64,000 nt of DNA from Megasphaera elsdenii (GCF_020539865.1 NZ_JAJBQV010000009.1:1-64000), one strand, 5' to 3'. Counted from the stretch's first letter, positions 34,801 through 44,700 are shown. The notes: generated by a model not told the origin, from the letters alone. Program-made: numbers and translations.

Positions 34801-35227
34801 TGCGCTGCACCTGCCAGGGATGAAAGTCATCCAGTTCCACCTCAAGGACCGGGCCGCCGGCCGCCTGGACTTCGATACGGAACCAGACTGTGTCGCTTAT
34901 ACCGGGACCCATGACAACAATACGATCTGTGGCTGGTATGAAGAGGACCTGACACCGAGCCAGCAGCTCCACGTTCGCCAGATGCTGGGCTTGTCTGACG
35001 AAGCGGCACCGCAGGAAATCGCCGCGGCCCTCATCGCCTATACGTGCCGCCGCCGGGCTGAAACGGTCATCATCCCTATGCAGGATCTCCTGGCCCTGCC
35101 GTCGTCGGGACGCATGAATACACCAGGCGTAGCGGAAGGTAATTGGCACTGGCAGCTCCAAGATGGGCAGCTGACCTTCGATATCGCCCGCTGGCTGGCC
35201 AAAGTATGCCGCGAAAGCGGACGTTGA
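31829..35227 (+). CDS. fusion of GH13 amylase-type hydrolase and GH77 4-alpha-glucanotransferase
   Basis: 1132 residues. Residues 1-~120 are a beta-sandwich starch-binding region and ~125-630 a GH13 enzyme of the neopullulanase/maltodextrin glucosidase type (HAIVYQIFPDRF, GWRLDVVDELP nucleophile ~345, LIGEVWED acid/base ~374, SSHDIERIL). From ~640 a complete MalQ domain follows (GVLLHPTSLPAACGNGVLGP, DEIRVDHFRGFAAYW nucleophile ~929, LVAEDLGVI ~976, YTGTHDNNTICGW). Together they would trim and rearrange maltodextrins left by GlgP. ATG 31829 follows AAAGGAG. The fusion is known in related bacteria. Confidence 0.92.
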   Translation: MDLRLYHNSHEFYYRSSFGAVPSGSRLILRLRASGSEVQNCRARIRLWQSNVGESFVPMTYEDGIFTGIVTMPPKGCLVWYYFIVDNGRRTVYYGNNYDRLGGEGAKYQDVPPAYQVTVYDKDAHTPDWFKHAIVYQIFPDRFRHGIHTTGRLYGKKGAVIHSDWDDVPYYCKREGKGDIVYYDFFGGNLAGIREKLPYLKELGITAIYLNPIFESSSNHRYGTADYFRVDPMLGTNEEFAQFCQAAKEAGIHIILDGVFSHTGADSIYFNRFGNYPGVGAYQSKESPYYEWYRFKQYPDDYESWWGVSDLPDVEETTPSYMDFIINSEDSVLKYWLNEGISGWRLDVVDELPVPFLRQFYHTLKEEKPDAILIGEVWEDASNKVSYSEQREYLCGYDIDSAMNYAQRALMLDFMTGAKDARRMNAELTRLIENYPPENFYAMLNLISSHDIERILTVLTQAGGTDVATAEETGKKRLKLLTAWQMTMPGAPCIYYGDEVGVTGGKDPDNRRTYPWGHEDLDLLAWTKALTRLRTAHDALQTGRFIPIYADGDVFAFARVIEGGRDVFGKPAEDGFFIIAMNRNPSALQTISIYTDGLAYGKLTNALHPRMTPVTTVNSRFTLTLPPLKVVILQGKEAGTKRAGVLLHPTSLPAACGNGVLGPAAYRFVDFLKAAGQRVWQILPLTPPLMGDSPYLSESAFAGNEALISLEILRDWGWLRQETLDDFLAQGKKTASWHSLAAYKAKLLWNMSHDPELTIPWEPFRAFCEKNAYWLDDYALFRAIRDFFGGRCWTEWPEDIRHHSQEALARYGKELAGAVSHVKFMQYIFSRQWHDVRAYAAENGVSVLGDVPMFVAHNSADCWAHQDQFDLDDMGNPSAVAGVPPDYFSADGQLWGNPLYDYQAMAKDNYQWWTDRFRRMMDLVDEIRVDHFRGFAAYWAVPAGSETAKNGAWKEGPGLDLFQAVYQKIGRLRLVAEDLGVITDDVCTLKDALHLPGMKVIQFHLKDRAAGRLDFDTEPDCVAYTGTHDNNTICGWYEEDLTPSQQLHVRQMLGLSDEAAPQEIAAALIAYTCRRRAETVIIPMQDLLALPSSGRMNTPGVAEGNWHWQLQDGQLTFDIARWLAKVCRESGR

Positions 35228-35283
35228 TGGCAGATCCTTCGTCGTAGGCTTTTCCTCAAACGATGAATGATACATAAAAGGAA

Positions 35284-35324
35284 TAACGCGCTGCTCTCAA
35301 AAAGAAGGGAGCAGCGCGTTTTTT
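35284..35324 (+). terminator. terminator after the glycogen region
   Basis: CGCGCTGCTCTC and GGGAGCAGCGCG around AAAAAGAA, then TTTTTT: a strong intrinsic terminator. Confidence 0.92.
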
Positions 35325-35368
35325 GTCGAATACGTATAGTAAAGAAAAGCTGAAAAGGATGTGATTTT

Positions 35369-37030
35369 GTGTATCTTACTTATATGCGTATCCAAAATTA
35401 CCGGAATTTGCAAGATGTCGAAATGATTTTTCACAAAAGGGCCAACTATATCGTCGGAGAAAACGCCATCGGCAAGAGCGGCCTGTTACGCCTCATTTCC
35501 TATATGAGCGATGGCCGCAACGTCGAAGAAGACGATTATGCCGACGTGACCCGGCCCATTATCATCACGATGGATCTGAACTTGCTGCAGAGTGAACAGG
35601 AATATTTCGCCGATACGCCAGACGAACGGCGCCAGAGCGTGCGCATCCGCATGGAAATGCGCGTCAGCGATATGTATCCCCATCTCTACGATGACCACAG
35701 TGGTGAAGAACTGCCGCTGGAACTTATCCGCCGCCTGCGCTACGTGCCCTATTCGGCGACGATGCCGGAAGAACAACGCGTGCCGCCGCGCATTTACCGG
35801 GCTTTGGAACAGAAACTGTCGCAGTGGAGCGAAGCTCATTGGGATGGCCTGTCTGATGAAGCCAAGTCCTTCATTCACCACGAAGTCGCTGTCGGTAACA
35901 TGGACTCGTCGTATTTCATCAATATCTTCCTCTTATCCCGTCTTTTATGCCGCATGGACCGGCCCAGGGCGGATAACATGAAATTTATTTCCCTGGCCGC
36001 CTTGTGCATTATCACCCAGGTCTACCTAATGTCCATCAGCTGCGCTGTGCCTTTGGAACACAATGTCATCGTCGACGCAGAAGGCAAGCGTTACCTGCCC
36101 TTGGTCATTTCTATCGACGAACCGGAAATGCACCTCCATCCTTATATGCAGCGGTCGGTCCTGCACTATTATCAGCAGCTTCTCAACAATGAAGACCCTC
36201 AGTTCTGCCGGCTCCTCAAGGATCTGTTCGGCCTCGACGGCCTGCGGGGCCAGTTGTTCATCGTTACCCATTCGACAGATTCCCTCATCGACGACTACCG
36301 CCACATCATCCGTCTGTACCGCAATAAACAGGGCCTGGTCAAAGCAGCTTGCGGTGCCGGTTTCCATTTCAGTGAAGAAATTGAGAAGCACTTGATCATG
36401 CACTTCCCGGAAGTCAAAGAAGCTTTGTATTCGCGGAGCGTCCTCATCGTCGAAGGGGAAACGGAATACGGTTGCTTCCAGCATTTTGGCAAGACCTTGG
36501 ATCTGCCTTTCGATTATTACGGCATTTGCCTCATCAATGCCCGCGGCGAAAGTTCCATTTCCAAGATCAAGAAGCTCCTGGAATACTTCAAGATTCCCGT
36601 CGTCGCCCTTTACGATGCCGACGTCAAGGGCAGCCATAAGAACGAACGGGGCGTCTACTTCACCGATGAGATTTGCTTTGAAATGGACCTGGCTAAGACC
36701 ATGATCGACCACGGCCAGCGCCGCGAACTGGACCGCATCATCAATACGGCCAGTGGCGAACATGCCCGGGCGACGATGGATATGATTAAGAAGGCTTGCC
36801 GCAAATTGGACGTCAACTTCCACGATTATCCGGCCCGCCTTTTGTGGCACGTCAACCCGCGCAATAAGAAAGCCTTATATATCTATTATTTCGCCTGGCT
36901 CTACAGCAACAAAGGCGTCATCCTCGGCCGCCTCATCGGCCAGTCCCTGAAAAAAGAAGACATCCCGCCATCCTTCGTCCGCGCCATCGAAGCCGCCGGC
37001 CAGCTGGCCAAGGTAACCAAAGCCGTATAA
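35369..37030 (+). CDS. OLD-like ATPase with TOPRIM nuclease domain
   Basis: 553 residues. N-terminal ABC-type ATPase typical of RecF/OLD: MRIQNYRNLQDV, Walker A GENAIGKS (30-37), Walker B VISIDEPEMHLHP (~250) and FIVTHSTDSL. The C-terminal half has a TOPRIM domain: LIVEGETEYGCF (~360) and ALYDADVKGSHK (~415). OLD proteins are DNA nucleases or nickases, often anti-phage. It stands alone here, without the UvrD-like GajB partner. GTG start at 35369 with AAAGGATGTG; ATG 35384 is an alternative. Confidence 0.82.
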   Translation: MYLTYMRIQNYRNLQDVEMIFHKRANYIVGENAIGKSGLLRLISYMSDGRNVEEDDYADVTRPIIITMDLNLLQSEQEYFADTPDERRQSVRIRMEMRVSDMYPHLYDDHSGEELPLELIRRLRYVPYSATMPEEQRVPPRIYRALEQKLSQWSEAHWDGLSDEAKSFIHHEVAVGNMDSSYFINIFLLSRLLCRMDRPRADNMKFISLAALCIITQVYLMSISCAVPLEHNVIVDAEGKRYLPLVISIDEPEMHLHPYMQRSVLHYYQQLLNNEDPQFCRLLKDLFGLDGLRGQLFIVTHSTDSLIDDYRHIIRLYRNKQGLVKAACGAGFHFSEEIEKHLIMHFPEVKEALYSRSVLIVEGETEYGCFQHFGKTLDLPFDYYGICLINARGESSISKIKKLLEYFKIPVVALYDADVKGSHKNERGVYFTDEICFEMDLAKTMIDHGQRRELDRIINTASGEHARATMDMIKKACRKLDVNFHDYPARLLWHVNPRNKKALYIYYFAWLYSNKGVILGRLIGQSLKKEDIPPSFVRAIEAAGQLAKVTKAV

Positions 37031-37047
37031 CGGCTTTAGTTACCTTT

Positions 37048-37080
37048 GTAGGGTCTCCCACGTGGGGAGACCGCTATGAA
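37048..37080 (+). repeat. dispersed palindromic repeat, copy B
   Basis: GTAGGGTCTCCCACGTGGGG followed by AGACCGCTATGAA. GGTCTCCC pairs with GGGGAGACC around CACGT. The rest of the gap up to topB ends in TATGATA, a likely -10 shared with the region before 39521. Confidence 0.65.
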
Positions 37081-37235
37081 TCCTGTGAATAACGCAGCCG
37101 CGAAGAATGAACCGCCAACGGGATTCCCCCTGCGATGCAGCCAGCAGGCTGCGAGTCACGACCTCCCCCCTAGCCATGAATCCCTAGCCATGGTATGATA
37201 TAGGGTACAGTCTATTTCAGAAAGAGAGATGCTTT

Positions 37236-39371
37236 ATGAAACTTTTTATTGCCGAAAAACCGAGCATGGCCCGAGAGCTGGCGAAATGCCTGCCAGAGCC
37301 GCATCAGCGGGGGAATGGCTGTATCCGCACGGGTGGGGGCATCGTGACCTGGGCTTATGGCCACGTTTTGCAGCAGGCTGAACCCCAGGATTATGATTCC
37401 AAGTACAAGCGTTGGAATGCCGATGACTTGCCGATCATCCCTAAAAAGTGGAAGCTCTTGGTCAGCCCAGCCAGCAAGGATCAGTTCAAGGTCATTACGG
37501 ACCTCATCGCCAGTCCCGACGTCGATACCATCGTCAACGCCGGTGACCCGGACCGGGAAGGGCAGCTGCTCATCGACGAAATCCTTGACTACGTCGGCAA
37601 TAAGAAGCCTGTCGAGCGGATTCTCCTGAATGCCCTCGATGATAAGAGCATCCACGAATCTCTCGACGACTTGCGCAGCAACGGCGATTTCGTCCACCTC
37701 AAGGAATCGGCCTTGGCCCGGAGCCGCGCCGACTGGCTCATCGGCATGAACCTGTCCCGGGCGTATACTCTAGCTGCCCGCCGCCAGGGCCATCGCGTCG
37801 TCTTTCCCATTGGCCGCGTCAAGACGCCGACACTAGCCCTCGTCGTCCGCCGCCAGCGGGAACTGGATAACTTCGTGCCCGTCACGTATTACGTCGTCAA
37901 AGCCGATTTCCTCCATAAGAACGGCGTCATCCGCGCCCAATGGCAGCCCCGCGATACGCAGGGTGGCCTCGACCCGGAAGGGCGCTGTGTCGACGAAAAG
38001 ACGGCCCAGTCCATCTTGGAACGCCTCCAGGACCGTCCTGACGGCACGATTGTCGAGAACAAGAAGACCAAGAAGAAAGAGGCCCAGCGCCTGCCCCTGT
38101 CCCTGTCGTCCTTGCAGGTCCTGGCTGGCAAGCGCTATGGCTACACGCCGCAGCAGGTCCTCGATACGGCACAGGAACTGTATGAACGGAAACTGACAAC
38201 CTATCCCCGTTCGGACTGTGAATACCTGCCGGTGAACCAGCGCAAAGACGTAGCGCGTATCTTGCAGAACATCGGCGCCTTGAAGGCCGGGAAATTGGCA
38301 GAATGGGCGGCCCATGCTGACGGCAAGATACGCAGCCGCGCCTGGAACGATAGCAAAATTACGGCGCACCACGCCATCATCCCGACGACCATCGCCTGTC
38401 CTTTTGATAAGTTGACGTCCATGCAGCAGCACATTTATTACCTCGTTGCTCAGGCCTATGTAGCCCAGTTCTATCCTATCCACGAATACGATCAGACGCG
38501 CATGGTTATTGAAGCTGCTGACGAAACCTTCGTCGCCCACGGCAAGACCGTCACCGTGCCGGGGTGGAAAGTCCTCTATCAGAGCGAGAAGCACGACGAC
38601 GAAGACGAAGAAAAAGGGACCCTTCCGGCAGTCCGCAAAGGCGATAGCGTCCATTATCAGAACGGCCAAGTCGACAAGAAAGCGACAAAACCGCCGCCGC
38701 GGTTCACGCCGTCGACACTCTTGGCAGCGATGAAAGAAATCTATAAGTACGTGAAAGACGAAAACCTGAAGAAGAAATTGAAAGAAGTCCAAGGCATCGG
38801 CACCGAAGCGACGCGGGCGACGATCATTCAGGAACTCATTCAGCGCAAATTCCTGACGACAGAAGGGAAGAAGAAGTACCTCAAGCCTACAGACGACGCG
38901 TATCTCCTCGTCGATTCCCTGCCGGACGAAATGCTCTATCCCGACGAAACGGCGGTCTGGGAAGAACGGCTCTATCAGATGAGCCTGGGCAAGGATAACT
39001 TGGATACCTTCCTCCACGACCAGCTGTCCTTCCTGGATACCCTGGTCACGGCGGCCCGGAAAGTCGTCATGCACCTGGCCGGCATAAAGGTCTGCCCTGT
39101 CTGCGGCAGCGCCATGGTCAAGCGCCATGGCAAATACGGCGACTTCTACGGCTGCAGCAATTACCCGTCGTGCCGCCACACTGAACCCGTCGATGGGGAA
39201 AAGAAACGGCCCGATGTCAAGCCGTCGCCTTATCCTTGTCCGCGCTGCCATAAAGGGACTTTCCAGAAACGGAACGGCCCGTATGGCCCCTTCTGGGTCT
39301 GCAGCCAAGAAGAGTGTAACACCAAATGCGCCGATGTCGATGGCGTGCCGAGCTACTATGCCAGACATTAG
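37236..39371 (+). CDS. topB: DNA topoisomerase III
   Basis: Type IA topoisomerase, 711 residues, for decatenation and recombination intermediates. TOPRIM domain at the N-terminus (KLFIAEKPSMARELAKCLPE, NAGDPDREGQLLIDEIL), SRADWLIGMNLSRAYTL, and the active-site tyrosine in KLTTYPRSDCEYLP (~325). The C-terminus has two zinc ribbons (CPVCGSAMVKR...GCSNYPSC and CPRCHKG...CSQEEC), unlike the shorter E. coli TopB tail. Confidence 0.95.
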   Translation: MKLFIAEKPSMARELAKCLPEPHQRGNGCIRTGGGIVTWAYGHVLQQAEPQDYDSKYKRWNADDLPIIPKKWKLLVSPASKDQFKVITDLIASPDVDTIVNAGDPDREGQLLIDEILDYVGNKKPVERILLNALDDKSIHESLDDLRSNGDFVHLKESALARSRADWLIGMNLSRAYTLAARRQGHRVVFPIGRVKTPTLALVVRRQRELDNFVPVTYYVVKADFLHKNGVIRAQWQPRDTQGGLDPEGRCVDEKTAQSILERLQDRPDGTIVENKKTKKKEAQRLPLSLSSLQVLAGKRYGYTPQQVLDTAQELYERKLTTYPRSDCEYLPVNQRKDVARILQNIGALKAGKLAEWAAHADGKIRSRAWNDSKITAHHAIIPTTIACPFDKLTSMQQHIYYLVAQAYVAQFYPIHEYDQTRMVIEAADETFVAHGKTVTVPGWKVLYQSEKHDDEDEEKGTLPAVRKGDSVHYQNGQVDKKATKPPPRFTPSTLLAAMKEIYKYVKDENLKKKLKEVQGIGTEATRATIIQELIQRKFLTTEGKKKYLKPTDDAYLLVDSLPDEMLYPDETAVWEERLYQMSLGKDNLDTFLHDQLSFLDTLVTAARKVVMHLAGIKVCPVCGSAMVKRHGKYGDFYGCSNYPSCRHTEPVDGEKKRPDVKPSPYPCPRCHKGTFQKRNGPYGPFWVCSQEECNTKCADVDGVPSYYARH

Positions 39372-39386
39372 TCTGGCATAGTAGCT

Positions 39387-39414
39387 GTAGGGGCTCCCAC
39401 GTGGGGAGACCGCC
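39387..39414 (+). repeat. dispersed palindromic repeat, copy C
   Basis: GTAGGGGCTCCCACGTGGGG followed by AGACCGCC. Like copy B it ends in a sequence with TATGGTATGATA (39454-39465), so the element or its flank may carry a promoter for the gene at 39521. Confidence 0.65.
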
Positions 39415-39520
39415 GTCTCTACAGGACGGCCCCCACTAGCCACAGGCTGCGGACCTATGGTATGATAAATGATAAGCTGTTTTTTATCGCTTTTTTTCAA
39501 TTTTGGAGTCAACATAATCA

Positions 39521-40669
39521 ATGGAACGAATTTATTTAGATAACGCGGCAGCGACGCCTCTGGACCCGCGTGTCCTGGACGTCATAATGCCTTATTTGAC
39601 GACGGCTTACGGAAATCCGTCGAGCCTTCATTATTTCGGCCAGCAGGCCCGGGCCGCCGTCCAGACGGCCCGCAGCCAGGTAGCACACTGCCTGGGCGTC
39701 AAAGGGGAAGACCTGGTCTTCACCAGTGGCGGCACTGAAGCAGATAACTTGGCTATCCTGGGCTTTTTGCGTGCTAATTACCCAGATGGCGGCCATCTGA
39801 TTACGACGGCTGTAGAACACCACGCCGTCTTACGGACTTTCCAGGCCCTGGAACAAAAAGGCTATGACGTGACCTATGTCCCTGTCGAAGCCGACGGCCG
39901 GGTCACGGCCGAAGCCGTCGCTCAGGCCTTGCGCGACGATACGGTTCTCATTTCCGTCATGTATGCCAATAATGAAACGGGCATGATCCAGCCTATTGAC
40001 GCCATCGGCGCCTTAGCCCGGCAGAAGGGCATCGCCTTCCACGTCGATGCCGTCCAGGCCTTTGGCTACGTGCCCATCCGGCCCTTAGCACAGGGCATCG
40101 ACATGCTGACCGTATGCAGCCATAAGATTTACGGCCCCAAAGGCGTCGGCGCCTTGTACATCCGCCACGGCCTGAACGTGGCAGCTGAAGCTTACGGCGG
40201 CCCGCAGGAACACCGCTTACGGGCGGGGACGGAGAACGTCGCAGCTATTGCCGGCTTCGGCAAGGCTGCGGAACTCTTGGAAGCCGAACGGGACGACCGC
40301 GTCCTGGCGGCGCGGCGCCTGACTGATACCGTCTATGACCGGCTCATCAAAGGCGACGCCCGGTTCCACCTCAATGGCCGGCGCAATCACGTCTTGCCCA
40401 ACATCATCGACTTCAGCGTCGATGGGGTGGACAGCGCCATCTTGCTCATCGCCCTCGATCTCCAGGGACTGGCCGTATCTGCCGGTTCGGCCTGTGAAGC
40501 CGGCGCCGTCGAGGCATCCCATGTCCTCCAGGCTATGGGAATCGAAGAGAAGTGGCTGCGCAGCAGTATCCGCTTGTCCGTAGGCAAAGAGAATACTTTA
40601 GATGAAATAAAACGAGCCGTTGCCATCATTGGCGACGCTGTCCGTAAAAGCAGAGGAGAATCATTATGA
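39521..40669 (+). CDS. cysteine desulfurase (NifS/IscS family)
   Basis: PLP enzyme that takes sulfur from cysteine, 382 residues. Landmarks: IYLDNAAATPLDPRVLDVIM, FTSGGTEADNLAI, HVDAVQAFGYVPI, the PLP lysine in CSHKIYGPKGVGALY (~200) and the persulfide cysteine in SAGSACEAGAVE (~324). Its 3' end overlaps mnmA (ATGA), so it most likely supplies sulfur for tRNA 2-thiouridine, as YrvO does for MnmA in Bacillus. A role in Fe-S assembly cannot be excluded. Confidence 0.93.
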   Translation: MERIYLDNAAATPLDPRVLDVIMPYLTTAYGNPSSLHYFGQQARAAVQTARSQVAHCLGVKGEDLVFTSGGTEADNLAILGFLRANYPDGGHLITTAVEHHAVLRTFQALEQKGYDVTYVPVEADGRVTAEAVAQALRDDTVLISVMYANNETGMIQPIDAIGALARQKGIAFHVDAVQAFGYVPIRPLAQGIDMLTVCSHKIYGPKGVGALYIRHGLNVAAEAYGGPQEHRLRAGTENVAAIAGFGKAAELLEAERDDRVLAARRLTDTVYDRLIKGDARFHLNGRRNHVLPNIIDFSVDGVDSAILLIALDLQGLAVSAGSACEAGAVEASHVLQAMGIEEKWLRSSIRLSVGKENTLDEIKRAVAIIGDAVRKSRGESL

Positions 40670-41745
40670 AACGAGTTGCCGTAGCTATGAGCGGCGGCGT
40701 CGACAGTTCGGTCACAGCCGGTCTCTTGAAGCAGCAAGGGTATGATGTCATCGGCATTACCCTGCGCCTGTGGGAAGAAGATCCGGCTTGCACCATCGAT
40801 AACGTCCACGCCTGCTGCTCCCTCAGTTCCGTCGACGATGCCAAAGCCGTTGCCTCGGTCCTGGGGATTCCCCATTATACTTTGGATTTCCGCGATATCT
40901 TCCGGCGCGACGTCATTGACTATTTCGTCGATGCTTACGTCCACGGCAAGACGCCCAATCCCTGTATTGCCTGCAATAAATTCATTAAGTTCGGCCTGCT
41001 CTGGGAGAAAGCCCGACAGTTCGGCGCCGATTTCCTGGCGACTGGTCATTACGCCCGCATCGAAAAGAACGAAGCGACGGGAATCTATTCCTTGCTCCGC
41101 GGCACAGACCGCCGCAAGGACCAGTCCTATGTCCTCTATCAATTGACACAGGACTTGTTGCCGCATATTTTGTTTCCCATGGCCGACCTGGAAAAGGTCC
41201 ATACGCGGGAACTGGCCAAGGAATGGGGCCTGCCGGTCTTCAATAAGCCCGAAAGCCAGGATATCTGCTTTATTCCGGACAACGATTATAAGGGATTTTT
41301 GCAGCACGAACGGAAGGGCATCTTCAAGCCTGGCGACTTCGTCGATAAAGAAGGCCATGCCATCGGCCGCCATAAAGGCATCGCCGCCTATACCATCGGC
41401 CAGCGCCGGGGCCTGAACCTCGGCGGTCCCGGCGGCCCTTATTATGTAACGGCCTTGGACGTAGCTCATAATAAAGTCATCGTCGGTTCGGAACGGGACT
41501 TATTCTCGAAGACGGTCCATGCCTGTGAAGCGACATGGGTCGAAGAGACGCCGGATGCTCCTTTCCGGGCCTTGGGCAAGATACGTTATGCTGCCCGGGA
41601 AGCGGCCTGCACGGTCTATCCCGATGGCGACAGCCTGCAGGTCGAATTCGACGACGCCCAGCGTGCCGTCACGGCCGGCCAGGCCTTGGTACTTTACGAC
41701 GCCGACACAGGCGAACGCGTCCTGGGCGGTGGCGTTATCCAATAG
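40666..41745 (+). CDS. mnmA: tRNA-specific 2-thiouridylase
   Basis: Thiolates U34 of Lys, Glu and Gln tRNAs. 359 residues: PP-loop AVAMSGGVDSSVTAGLL, first catalytic cysteine in TPNPCIACNKFIKFG, LATGHYARI, KDQSYVLYQL, second cysteine in PESQDICFIPD, and GQRRGLNLGG. The start overlaps the cysteine desulfurase stop. Together with trmR/trhP the window encodes two separate wobble-uridine modification routes. Confidence 0.97.
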   Translation: MKRVAVAMSGGVDSSVTAGLLKQQGYDVIGITLRLWEEDPACTIDNVHACCSLSSVDDAKAVASVLGIPHYTLDFRDIFRRDVIDYFVDAYVHGKTPNPCIACNKFIKFGLLWEKARQFGADFLATGHYARIEKNEATGIYSLLRGTDRRKDQSYVLYQLTQDLLPHILFPMADLEKVHTRELAKEWGLPVFNKPESQDICFIPDNDYKGFLQHERKGIFKPGDFVDKEGHAIGRHKGIAAYTIGQRRGLNLGGPGGPYYVTALDVAHNKVIVGSERDLFSKTVHACEATWVEETPDAPFRALGKIRYAAREAACTVYPDGDSLQVEFDDAQRAVTAGQALVLYDADTGERVLGGGVIQ

Positions 41746-41763
41746 AAAAAGAGGAGGACTACC

Positions 41764-43566
41764 GTGTCTACAGATCATATTAGAAACTTTTCAATCATTG
41801 CACATATCGACCATGGCAAATCGACGCTGGCCGACCGGATGCTGGAAATGACCGGCACCGTGCCCAAACGGGAAATGGAAGACCAGCTCCTCGATACGAT
41901 GGATCTCGAACGGGAACGGGGCATTACTATTAAAGCCCAGTCAGCCCGTCTCATTTATGATGCCAAAGATGGCAAACAGTATACACTGAATCTCATCGAC
42001 ACGCCGGGGCACGTCGACTTCAATTACGAAGTATCGCGCAGCCTGGCAGCTTGCGAAGGGGCGTTGCTCATCGTCGATGCTACGCAGGGCGTCGAAGCCC
42101 AGACCTTGGCTAACGTCTATTTGGCCTTGGAACACGACTTGGAAATCATTCCCATCATCAACAAAGTCGACTTGCCCAGTGCCGACCCGGACCGGGTCTG
42201 CAAGGAAATCGAAGACGTCATCGGCCTCGATGCATCCGATGCCATTATGATCAGCGCCAAGACGGGCTACGGTGTCGACAAGGTACTGGAAGCTATCGTC
42301 CAGCGCATCCCGGCACCGGTTGACGACGGGGACAAGCCCTTGCGGGCCCTCATCTTCGACTCCCATTTCGATGCCTATAAAGGGGCTATTGCCAATATCC
42401 GTATCATGGAAGGCAGCGTCAAACCGGGCCAGCGTATCCGCATGATGGCGTCGGGCAAGGAATTTGAAGTCATCGAAACGGGCGTCTTCCTGCCTCAGAT
42501 GCATCCCGTACCGTCCTTGGAATGCGGCAGCGTCGGCTATCTGGCGGCCAGCATGAAGAACGTCCGCGACTGCCGCGTCGGCGATACGGTCACCTTAGCA
42601 GACAACCCGGCTAAAGAAGCCTTGCCAGGCTACCGCAAGGCCGTGCCTATGGTCTACTGCGGCCTCTATCCGGTAGAAACGAACGACTACGACAATCTCC
42701 GCGATGCCTTGGAAAAGCTCCACCTCAACGATGCGGCGCTCCTCTTTGAACCGGAAACGTCGTCGGCCCTGGGCTTTGGCTTCCGCTGCGGTTTCTTAGG
42801 CCTTTTGCACATGGATGTCGTCCGTGAACGGCTGGAACGGGAATACAACCTGTCCCTGATTACGACGGCGCCGTCGGTCATTTATCACGTCTACTGCACA
42901 GACGGGACCATGGTCGAAGTGGATAATCCGTCGCAGATGCCGGACATGACGAAAATCGACCATATCGAAGAACCGTTGGTCAAGACGACCATCATCATCC
43001 CCAAGGATATGGTCGGCACAGTCATGGAAATCTCCCAGAACCGCCGCGGCCAGTACGTCACCATGGATTACCTCGACGATACGCGCGTCTCCTTGGTCTA
43101 CAACCTGCCGCTGTGCGAAATCCTTTACGACTACTTCGACGTCCTCAAGTCGGCGACCCGCGGCTATGCATCCCTCGATTACGAGCTCAACGGGTATCAG
43201 TCTTCGCCCATGGTCAAAATGGACATCCTCATCAACGGCGACGTCGTCGATGCCTTGAGTATCATCGTCCACAAGGACTTTGCCGCCCGCCGCGGCCGCG
43301 CCCTGGTCGAAAAACTGCGCAGCCTCATTCCGCGCCAGCTCTTCCAGATTCCTATCCAAGCTGCCGTCGGCAATAAAATCATTGCCCGCGAAAACGTGGC
43401 AGCCCTGCGCAAGGATGTCTTGGCCAAGTGCTATGGCGGCGATATTTCCCGTAAGCGCAAGCTCTTGGAAAAACAGAAGGAAGGCAAGAAGCGCATGAAA
43501 CAGTTCGGTACCGTTGAAATCCCGCAGGAAGCCTTCATGGCTGTCCTAAAAGTCGACGAAGAATGA
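41764..43566 (+). CDS. lepA: elongation factor 4 (LepA)
   Basis: Ribosomal back-translocase GTPase, 600 residues. G1 [18 protein letters not shown]3 [17 protein letters not shown]4 [10 protein letters not shown]; the LepA-specific C-terminus ([35 protein letters not shown]) separates it from EF-G. GTG start behind AAGAGGAGG. The stop overlaps hemW (ATGA), the common lepA-hemW pairing. Confidence 0.97.
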   Translation: MSTDHIRNFSIIAHIDHGKSTLADRMLEMTGTVPKREMEDQLLDTMDLERERGITIKAQSARLIYDAKDGKQYTLNLIDTPGHVDFNYEVSRSLAACEGALLIVDATQGVEAQTLANVYLALEHDLEIIPIINKVDLPSADPDRVCKEIEDVIGLDASDAIMISAKTGYGVDKVLEAIVQRIPAPVDDGDKPLRALIFDSHFDAYKGAIANIRIMEGSVKPGQRIRMMASGKEFEVIETGVFLPQMHPVPSLECGSVGYLAASMKNVRDCRVGDTVTLADNPAKEALPGYRKAVPMVYCGLYPVETNDYDNLRDALEKLHLNDAALLFEPETSSALGFGFRCGFLGLLHMDVVRERLEREYNLSLITTAPSVIYHVYCTDGTMVEVDNPSQMPDMTKIDHIEEPLVKTTIIIPKDMVGTVMEISQNRRGQYVTMDYLDDTRVSLVYNLPLCEILYDYFDVLKSATRGYASLDYELNGYQSSPMVKMDILINGDVVDALSIIVHKDFAARRGRALVEKLRSLIPRQLFQIPIQAAVGNKIIARENVAALRKDVLAKCYGGDISRKRKLLEKQKEGKKRMKQFGTVEIPQEAFMAVLKVDEE

Positions 43567-44687
43567 GGCTGGGCCTGTACGTCCACATCCCTTTTTGCCG
43601 CCATAAATGCCTGTACTGCGATTTTCCGTCCTATGCTGGTCTGGAACGCTACTATGACGGCTATGTCCAGGCCCTGTGCCGGGATATTGCCGCTTCTCCT
43701 TATGCTGGGGAAGAAGCCGATACGATCTACATCGGCGGCGGTACGCCGTCCTTGCTGGCTGCAGGCGATATCGATTGCATCCTAAAGGCCCTCCGGCAGA
43801 CCTTCCGCATGACTAGCCATGCGGAAATCACAGTGGAAGCCAATCCGGACAGCCTCGATTATGATAAGGCTGCGGCCTTGGCCGACAGCGGCGTCAACCG
43901 CCTGAGCCTGGGAATCCAGTCCTTTTCCGACGCTATGCTGGCTTTCCTGGGCCGGGTCCACACGGCGGCTCAAGGAGAAGCGGCCATTCTGGCGGCTTAT
44001 GACGCCGGCATTCACAACTTGTCCCTGGACTTGATGTACGGCCTGCCTCATCAGGGCTTGGCCGATGTCTGCCGTGATGTAAAGCGCCTGTCACAGCTGC
44101 CCGTCGTCCACGCGTCTATTTACAGCCTCATCGTCGAAGACGGGACACAGCTCAAAGCCGGCCTGGATAAGGGGGAATGGCAGCTGCCACCAGACGAGGC
44201 GACGGAAACCATGGCCCGGACCGTCCACGAGGCCATGCATGGTTATGGTTTTCATCACTACGAGATTTCCAGCTACGCCAAAGGCTCTTTCGAGTCGCAC
44301 CATAACAGCAAGTACTGGACCTATGAGCCTTATCTCGGCTTCGGCGTATCGGCTCATTCCTTCGATGGGAAAGTGCGCTGGGCGAACGTCGCCAATATCC
44401 CGGCTTATATCCGCCAGGCCGGCAAGGGGAGCATCGTTGCCGAGTCCGTCGCCATCGACGCGCGGCGGGCCGTCGAAGATTACTGCTTCCTGGCCCTACG
44501 CCGCCGCGTCGGCATCGATTACGGCGATTATGCCCGCCGTTTCGGCAAATCCATTGAAGCCGACTTCGGCCCCGTCATCGATCAGCTCGTCTGCCAGGGC
44601 CTTTTAGAGCGCACTGCGAAGGGCTGCTGTCTTAGTGAAGAAGGGTTAGGATACGGCAATTATGTATTCAGTAAATTTATACGCTGA
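43563..44687 (+). CDS. hemW: HemW heme chaperone, radical-SAM
   Basis: Radical-SAM protein of 374 residues with the cluster motif C12-x3-C16-x2-C19 in [11 protein letters not shown]. Phenylalanine after the third cysteine (not CxC) marks HemW rather than the oxygen-independent coproporphyrinogen oxidase Hem[24 protein letters not shown] and GLPHQ follow. HemW binds heme and hands it to target proteins; the targets here are unknown. Translationally coupled to lepA. Confidence 0.93.
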   Translation: MRLGLYVHIPFCRHKCLYCDFPSYAGLERYYDGYVQALCRDIAASPYAGEEADTIYIGGGTPSLLAAGDIDCILKALRQTFRMTSHAEITVEANPDSLDYDKAAALADSGVNRLSLGIQSFSDAMLAFLGRVHTAAQGEAAILAAYDAGIHNLSLDLMYGLPHQGLADVCRDVKRLSQLPVVHASIYSLIVEDGTQLKAGLDKGEWQLPPDEATETMARTVHEAMHGYGFHHYEISSYAKGSFESHHNSKYWTYEPYLGFGVSAHSFDGKVRWANVANIPAYIRQAGKGSIVAESVAIDARRAVEDYCFLALRRRVGIDYGDYARRFGKSIEADFGPVIDQLVCQGLLERTAKGCCLSEEGLGYGNYVFSKFIR

Positions 44688-44700
44688 ACCTCAGAAATTG

